Source: Planctomycetaceae bacterium (GTDB lineage Bacteria; Planctomycetota; Planctomycetia; Pirellulales; Pirellulaceae). From it: a stretch of 8,495 nt of DNA. Shown here one piece after another: positions 6,206 through 8,495 of the stretch (its first letter is position 1; each line of letters begins with the position of its first letter). The notes beneath the pieces were generated by a model. That model was not told the origin of the DNA and did not search any database. It saw only the letters and a list, made by a program, of their open reading frames with translations. Both the position numbers and the translations under genes were made by a program. Location: contig SKVE01000380.1 in NCBI GenBank assembly GCA_007129635.1, positions 1 through 8,495 of the forward strand, read 5' to 3'.

Positions 6206-6673
6206 GTGTTTTTGAAATTGCTGCTTCTGTTCACCATCGTCCCTTTGGTTGAATTGGCCTTGCTCTTGTACCTGGCCGATCTGACCAACTGGCGATTCAC
6301 GCTGGGGCTGGTGATCGTTACCGGCGTGGTCGGAACGATTCTGGCTCGACACCAGGGCTTTCGGACTTTTCGCGCGATCCGCACGGAAATGAACAGCGGC
6401 CGGTTGCCGGGAGCGGCATTGATGGATGCTGTGATGATTTTCCTGGCGGGTGCCCTGTTATTAACGCCTGGGATTTTGACCGATGCCTTTGGCTTTTCAC
6501 TGTTGATTCCCTGGTGCCGAACTTGGTATCGAAAGCGAATGCGGCGCTACATCGAAAGGCATTTTTCCGTGGTGGCTCACAGGTCGGAGGATCCCCGTCC
6601 TTTCGAGGGCGGTTCGCAGGTCATCGATTCCTATGTGGTCGACCAGAACGGTAAGCGGCCTTCGGATCCGTAA
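6206..6673 (+). CDS. fxsA: FxsA family membrane protein
   Basis: FxsA is a small inner membrane protein; in E. coli its overproduction relieves the exclusion of phage T7 by the F plasmid, but its normal role is unknown. The protein has 155 residues. Hydrophobic segments lie at about 3-24, 30-47 and 72-90, with family landmarks: Glu16 in the first helix, a Gly/Thr-rich second helix, and PGILTDAFG at 88-96. The tail (about 106-155) is hydrophilic and basic at first (RKRMRRY), then acidic and probably cytoplasmic, ending with a VIDSYVVD segment similar to the tail of other FxsA proteins. The start is GTG, with AGGAA (6192-6196) 9 nt upstream directly after a seven-base T run. It is transcribed away from the GTPase gene and converges on the ROK gene with 45 bp between stops. 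Confidence 0.88.
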   Translation: MFLKLLLLFTIVPLVELALLLYLADLTNWRFTLGLVIVTGVVGTILARHQGFRTFRAIRTEMNSGRLPGAALMDAVMIFLAGALLLTPGILTDAFGFSLLIPWCRTWYRKRMRRYIERHFSVVAHRSEDPRPFEGGSQVIDSYVVDQNGKRPSDP

Positions 6674-6691
6674 TTGCTGGCTGGTCGCCCT

Positions 6692-6711
6692 GGCCATCGC
6701 GGGCCATCGCG
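6692..6711. repeat. Two tandem copies of a 10-bp unit
   Basis: GGCCATCGCG occurs twice head to tail between the convergent stops of fxsA and the ROK gene. It is a short local duplication. I see no hairpin with T tract in this 45-bp gap, so neither gene has an obvious intrinsic terminator there. Confidence 0.6.
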
Positions 6712-6718
6712 GGTCGAG

Positions 6719-7831
6719 TCAGGCTTCGTCTGCCGCTTTCTCCGCAAGCACCGCAGCGCCGACCAGATTGGCATTCAGGCCTCGTTCATCAATCGCCGAT
6801 GGTCGCAGATAGCTCATCACCCCCAAGGCTCCCATTCGCCGTTGCGAAGAGGGGCCAAAGTAAGGCAGTGCGTACGAAGGTTTCCCACCCAAGCAGATCG
6901 GCAGTCCATTGCGAAGCCCATGGGGGATGGCTTGGCGAAACATGGTCTGAGTCGCCTGGGCCAGGATACGTCCGAACAGACGATCTGTATTGATCGCCGC
7001 TTCGACTCGCATCATGCTCAGCTTACTGATATGCTCGCCAGCTACCGAGGGGTCCGACATTTGGTCCGTTTCGTGAATGTCGAGAAACCGTTCGTAAAAG
7101 TCATCGTTGCCCACCATCGTGCGAAACAAGCGACAGCGCCCGAGTCCCGATAACAGCACCTCGGCCCGAATCGAATCCGGATCGCCGTGGGGCCCCGTCA
7201 GGTGCGCGTCCGAAAGCCCCAGATCCTCCGCGACGATTTGCTGGAATCGATCGAACGAAGCGCCGTGCTGGTAGAATATGGTGCGCAACGAGAGCTTGTC
7301 CAGCGGGATCGCATAACCGGGTTCATTCGTATAATGCAGCGAACGGTCATCACGATCCCAATTCACCGAGGGAAACTGCACCTTTCCCGACTGGTCGATC
7401 CACGATCCCCCCCATCCGCCACCAAAAACCCAATACAGCAAATCCGTGCGCAGCACCGACCATTCCGCCATCCCACCGACGTTCGCATCGTTTTCGATAG
7501 CAACGGCCAGTCCCGTCGCATCGGAAAGATCTTGTTTCAAGTTATGCCCGGTCAGGTATTCTAGATTGGCTGGCAGCAGGTAACTGCCGTCGGAATTAAA
7601 CAGCCCCGGCGACGAGATGCCGATCCCGCGAACATCCTTGATCGTTTTTCCCGCGTCTTTGGTGACGGATTCGATCGTTTGCAATAATCCGGACACAAAC
7701 CGTGAGTAATCCTCCTCGGAACGATCTCGACGGAGAAGGCCAAAACCGATCTGTGTGAAAGGTTCGGTGAAAACCCCGATCTTGACCCCCAAACCCGCCC
7801 CAATATCGATAGCCACGTAGAACGATTCCAT
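6719..7831 (-). CDS. Divergent ROK family protein without the zinc motif
   Basis: ROK proteins are sugar kinases or sugar-responsive repressors with an actin-like ATPase fold. This one has 370 residues and no N-terminal DNA-binding domain, so kinase is the closer class. Visible motifs: IDIGAG (8-13, phosphate-1 loop, with Ala in place of the usual second Gly), ISSPGLFN (72-79), ENDAN (113-117, holding the catalytic Asp at 115), GGGWGGSWI (137-145, altered from the usual GTGxGGG), EPGY (170-173, where kinases have EPGH before the zinc site) and NANLVGAAVLA (353-363, C-terminal phosphate region). The Cys-rich zinc motif (CGxxGCxE) is missing: the sequence continues AIPLDKLS. Loss of both zinc ligands and the EPGH His makes ordinary glucokinase activity doubtful. 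ATG at 7831 is chosen because GAGAGG lies 10 nt upstream; a TTG at 7840 has no room for a site. The gene lies 117 bp downstream of the Ap4A phosphorylase-like gene on the same strand. Confidence 0.82.
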   Translation of the reverse strand: MESFYVAIDIGAGLGVKIGVFTEPFTQIGFGLLRRDRSEEDYSRFVSGLLQTIESVTKDAGKTIKDVRGIGISSPGLFNSDGSYLLPANLEYLTGHNLKQDLSDATGLAVAIENDANVGGMAEWSVLRTDLLYWVFGGGWGGSWIDQSGKVQFPSVNWDRDDRSLHYTNEPGYAIPLDKLSLRTIFYQHGASFDRFQQIVAEDLGLSDAHLTGPHGDPDSIRAEVLLSGLGRCRLFRTMVGNDDFYERFLDIHETDQMSDPSVAGEHISKLSMMRVEAAINTDRLFGRILAQATQTMFRQAIPHGLRNGLPICLGGKPSYALPYFGPSSQRRMGALGVMSYLRPSAIDERGLNANLVGAAVLAEKAADEA

Positions 7832-7942
7832 CGCTGCCAAACCTCTCGTGTCTGCTGGACGAATGCGTCGATCATCAAATCATTTCGATCCGATAATGTA
7901 CTTCATTTGGCCGAGGCGAGATAGAAAACACAAAAGAATTCA

Positions 7943-7960
7943 GGAAATTCAGGAATTTCC
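7943..7960. repeat. 8-bp inverted repeat across a stop codon
   Basis: GGAAATTC (7943-7950) and GAATTTCC (7953-7960) are perfect inverted copies separated by two bases. They overlap the last codons and TGA stop of the Ap4A phosphorylase-like gene. On the minus strand a T-rich stretch (TTCTTTTGTGTTTTCT) follows, so it could act as a weak terminator, but the stem is AT-rich and the loop would need opening to four bases. It also contains a tandem ATTCAGGAA. Function is uncertain. Confidence 0.4.
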
Positions 7961-8495
7961 GGCGACAAAGGACAACGCCGCCATCGGGCCCTGACGACGG
8001 AGCATTTCCCGTTGCTCGTGGTCGCGAGCCAGAAAGGTGCCGGCGAACGCCATGGCATTCAACGAGATTCCTGCGAAATGCTCGACACGTCGTGGTACCA
8101 GCAGCATCCATTGACGAGTCAACAGTAGGTTGTACGCGCCGCCCAGACGTCCGTCCGGCTGTCGAGTTGCCGTAATCCCGGTCAGATCGAGTAGCTCGAC
8201 ATAAAGCCGGTGCAGGTCGTTGCCCATCTGCTGCGAGCCACCATCGTCCCCCGACGGAACGCGGACTAACGCATGGTCGAAGGGCACTCGATCGTCGCTC
8301 GCCGAAAAGCGAGGGCGAGGGCAATCAAGATCCAGAATCGGTTCGATGGGTACCCGTGGTCCCGAATCATGCAAAGGTAAAGGGATCAACTGAAGATGGC
8401 GATGTGGTTGACTCGCTCCCGCTCGAACCCCTCCGTTGTAGAAGCCCAAACTTTCGTATTCGACCAAACAAAGAAAAAAAAAAAAAAAATCCTCA
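7949..8495 (-). CDS. Ap4A phosphorylase / ATP adenylyltransferase, C-terminal part (5' end outside window)
   Basis: Enzymes of this family split diadenosine tetraphosphate with phosphate to give ATP and ADP (yeast Apa1/Apa2 type, HIT-like fold, cytoplasmic). The visible part contains the family signature GFYNGG, AGASQPHRHLQ with the catalytic HxHxQ (at about 8469-8388 on the minus strand), and the C-terminal adenylyltransferase domain: YNLLLTRQWMLLVPR, then EHFAGISLNAMAFAGTFLARD, ending near GPMAALSFVAG. The N-terminal half is missing and should lie beyond the right edge. No start with a good binding site is visible; a TTG at 8467 would begin inside the conserved domain and is not credible. 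Upstream the frame reads Cys, Leu and five Phe through a T tract, then Asp-Glu if the tract has 16 T, which fits the family pattern of a DF dipeptide followed by CLxE. With 15 T an in-frame TGA would appear instead. The stop codon lies in an inverted repeat, 117 bp before the ROK gene. Confidence 0.8.
   Translation of the reverse strand, partial: EDFFFFFLCLVEYESLGFYNGGVRAGASQPHRHLQLIPLPLHDSGPRVPIEPILDLDCPRPRFSASDDRVPFDHALVRVPSGDDGGSQQMGNDLHRLYVELLDLTGITATRQPDGRLGGAYNLLLTRQWMLLVPRRVEHFAGISLNAMAFAGTFLARDHEQREMLRRQGPMAALSFVAGNS
8474..8489. repeat. Homopolymer A tract inside a coding frame
   Basis: A run of 15 or 16 A on the plus strand (T on the coding strand) sits in the Ap4A phosphorylase-like gene at the window edge. 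I count 15 in the printed bases, but the stated window length of 8495 implies 16. Long runs are rare in this otherwise GC-rich DNA and are prone to slippage in replication, transcription and sequencing. Confidence 0.7.

Noticed and set aside
7875..8324. A 149-residue minus-strand frame within the Ap4A phosphorylase-like gene
   Set aside because: Out-of-phase shadow; the other frame carries the HxHxQ signature and the C-terminal domain.

Overview
The window looks like chromosomal DNA of a planctomycete, most likely of the Rhodopirellula/Pirellulaceae type. The main reason is a 67-residue lysine-rich protein at 1422-1625 that I recognise as the small basic protein family of the Planctomycetes-Verrucomicrobia-Chlamydiae group. 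The moderately high GC content, loose gene packing, and a divergent GTPase and ROK protein fit this. The assignment is from family recognition only; no search was run. I see no phage, insertion sequence, CRISPR array, rRNA or tRNA. This is ordinary chromosome with some unusual family members, not an obvious new multi-gene system.

Left part (1-2778), minus strand. Two 23-bp tandem units and a perfect hairpin (8-68) lie beyond the 3' end of a LarA-type (nickel-pincer racemase family) gene at 109-1386. The small basic protein gene sits 35 bp upstream of it, and a strong-looking promoter (TTGCGA, 17 bp, TATACT) precedes the pair, which probably forms one transcript. A gene for a secreted six-bladed NHL/SMP-30-like propeller follows at 1800-2630.

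Middle (2779-6084). A divergent plus-strand gene encodes a two-domain protein, an atypical SDR fused to a DUF2867-like domain. It is followed after 54 bp by a four-helix membrane protein gene with a good ribosome binding site. These run tail to tail, with only 6 bp between stops, into a minus-strand MnmE-like GTPase. That GTPase keeps all G motifs and the potassium-binding Asn but lacks the C-terminal CxGK motif. A promoter (TTGACC, 17 bp, CATACT) lies inside the longest possible reading frame, so the real start is probably TTG at 5994.

Right part (6085-8495). A plus-strand fxsA gene (GTG start) converges on a minus-strand gene for a divergent ROK protein without the ROK zinc motif. Upstream of the ROK gene, on the same strand, is the C-terminal part of an Ap4A phosphorylase (ATP adenylyltransferase) gene. 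It runs to the window edge through a 15-16 nt T tract that would encode five Phe. The tract length decides whether the frame stays open, so it deserves checking.

Functionally this is a mix of metabolism (hydroxy-acid racemase type, dinucleotide polyphosphate turnover, a ROK fold), tRNA-modification-like GTPase and envelope genes. Nothing in the sequence ties them into one pathway beyond the short same-strand pairs.
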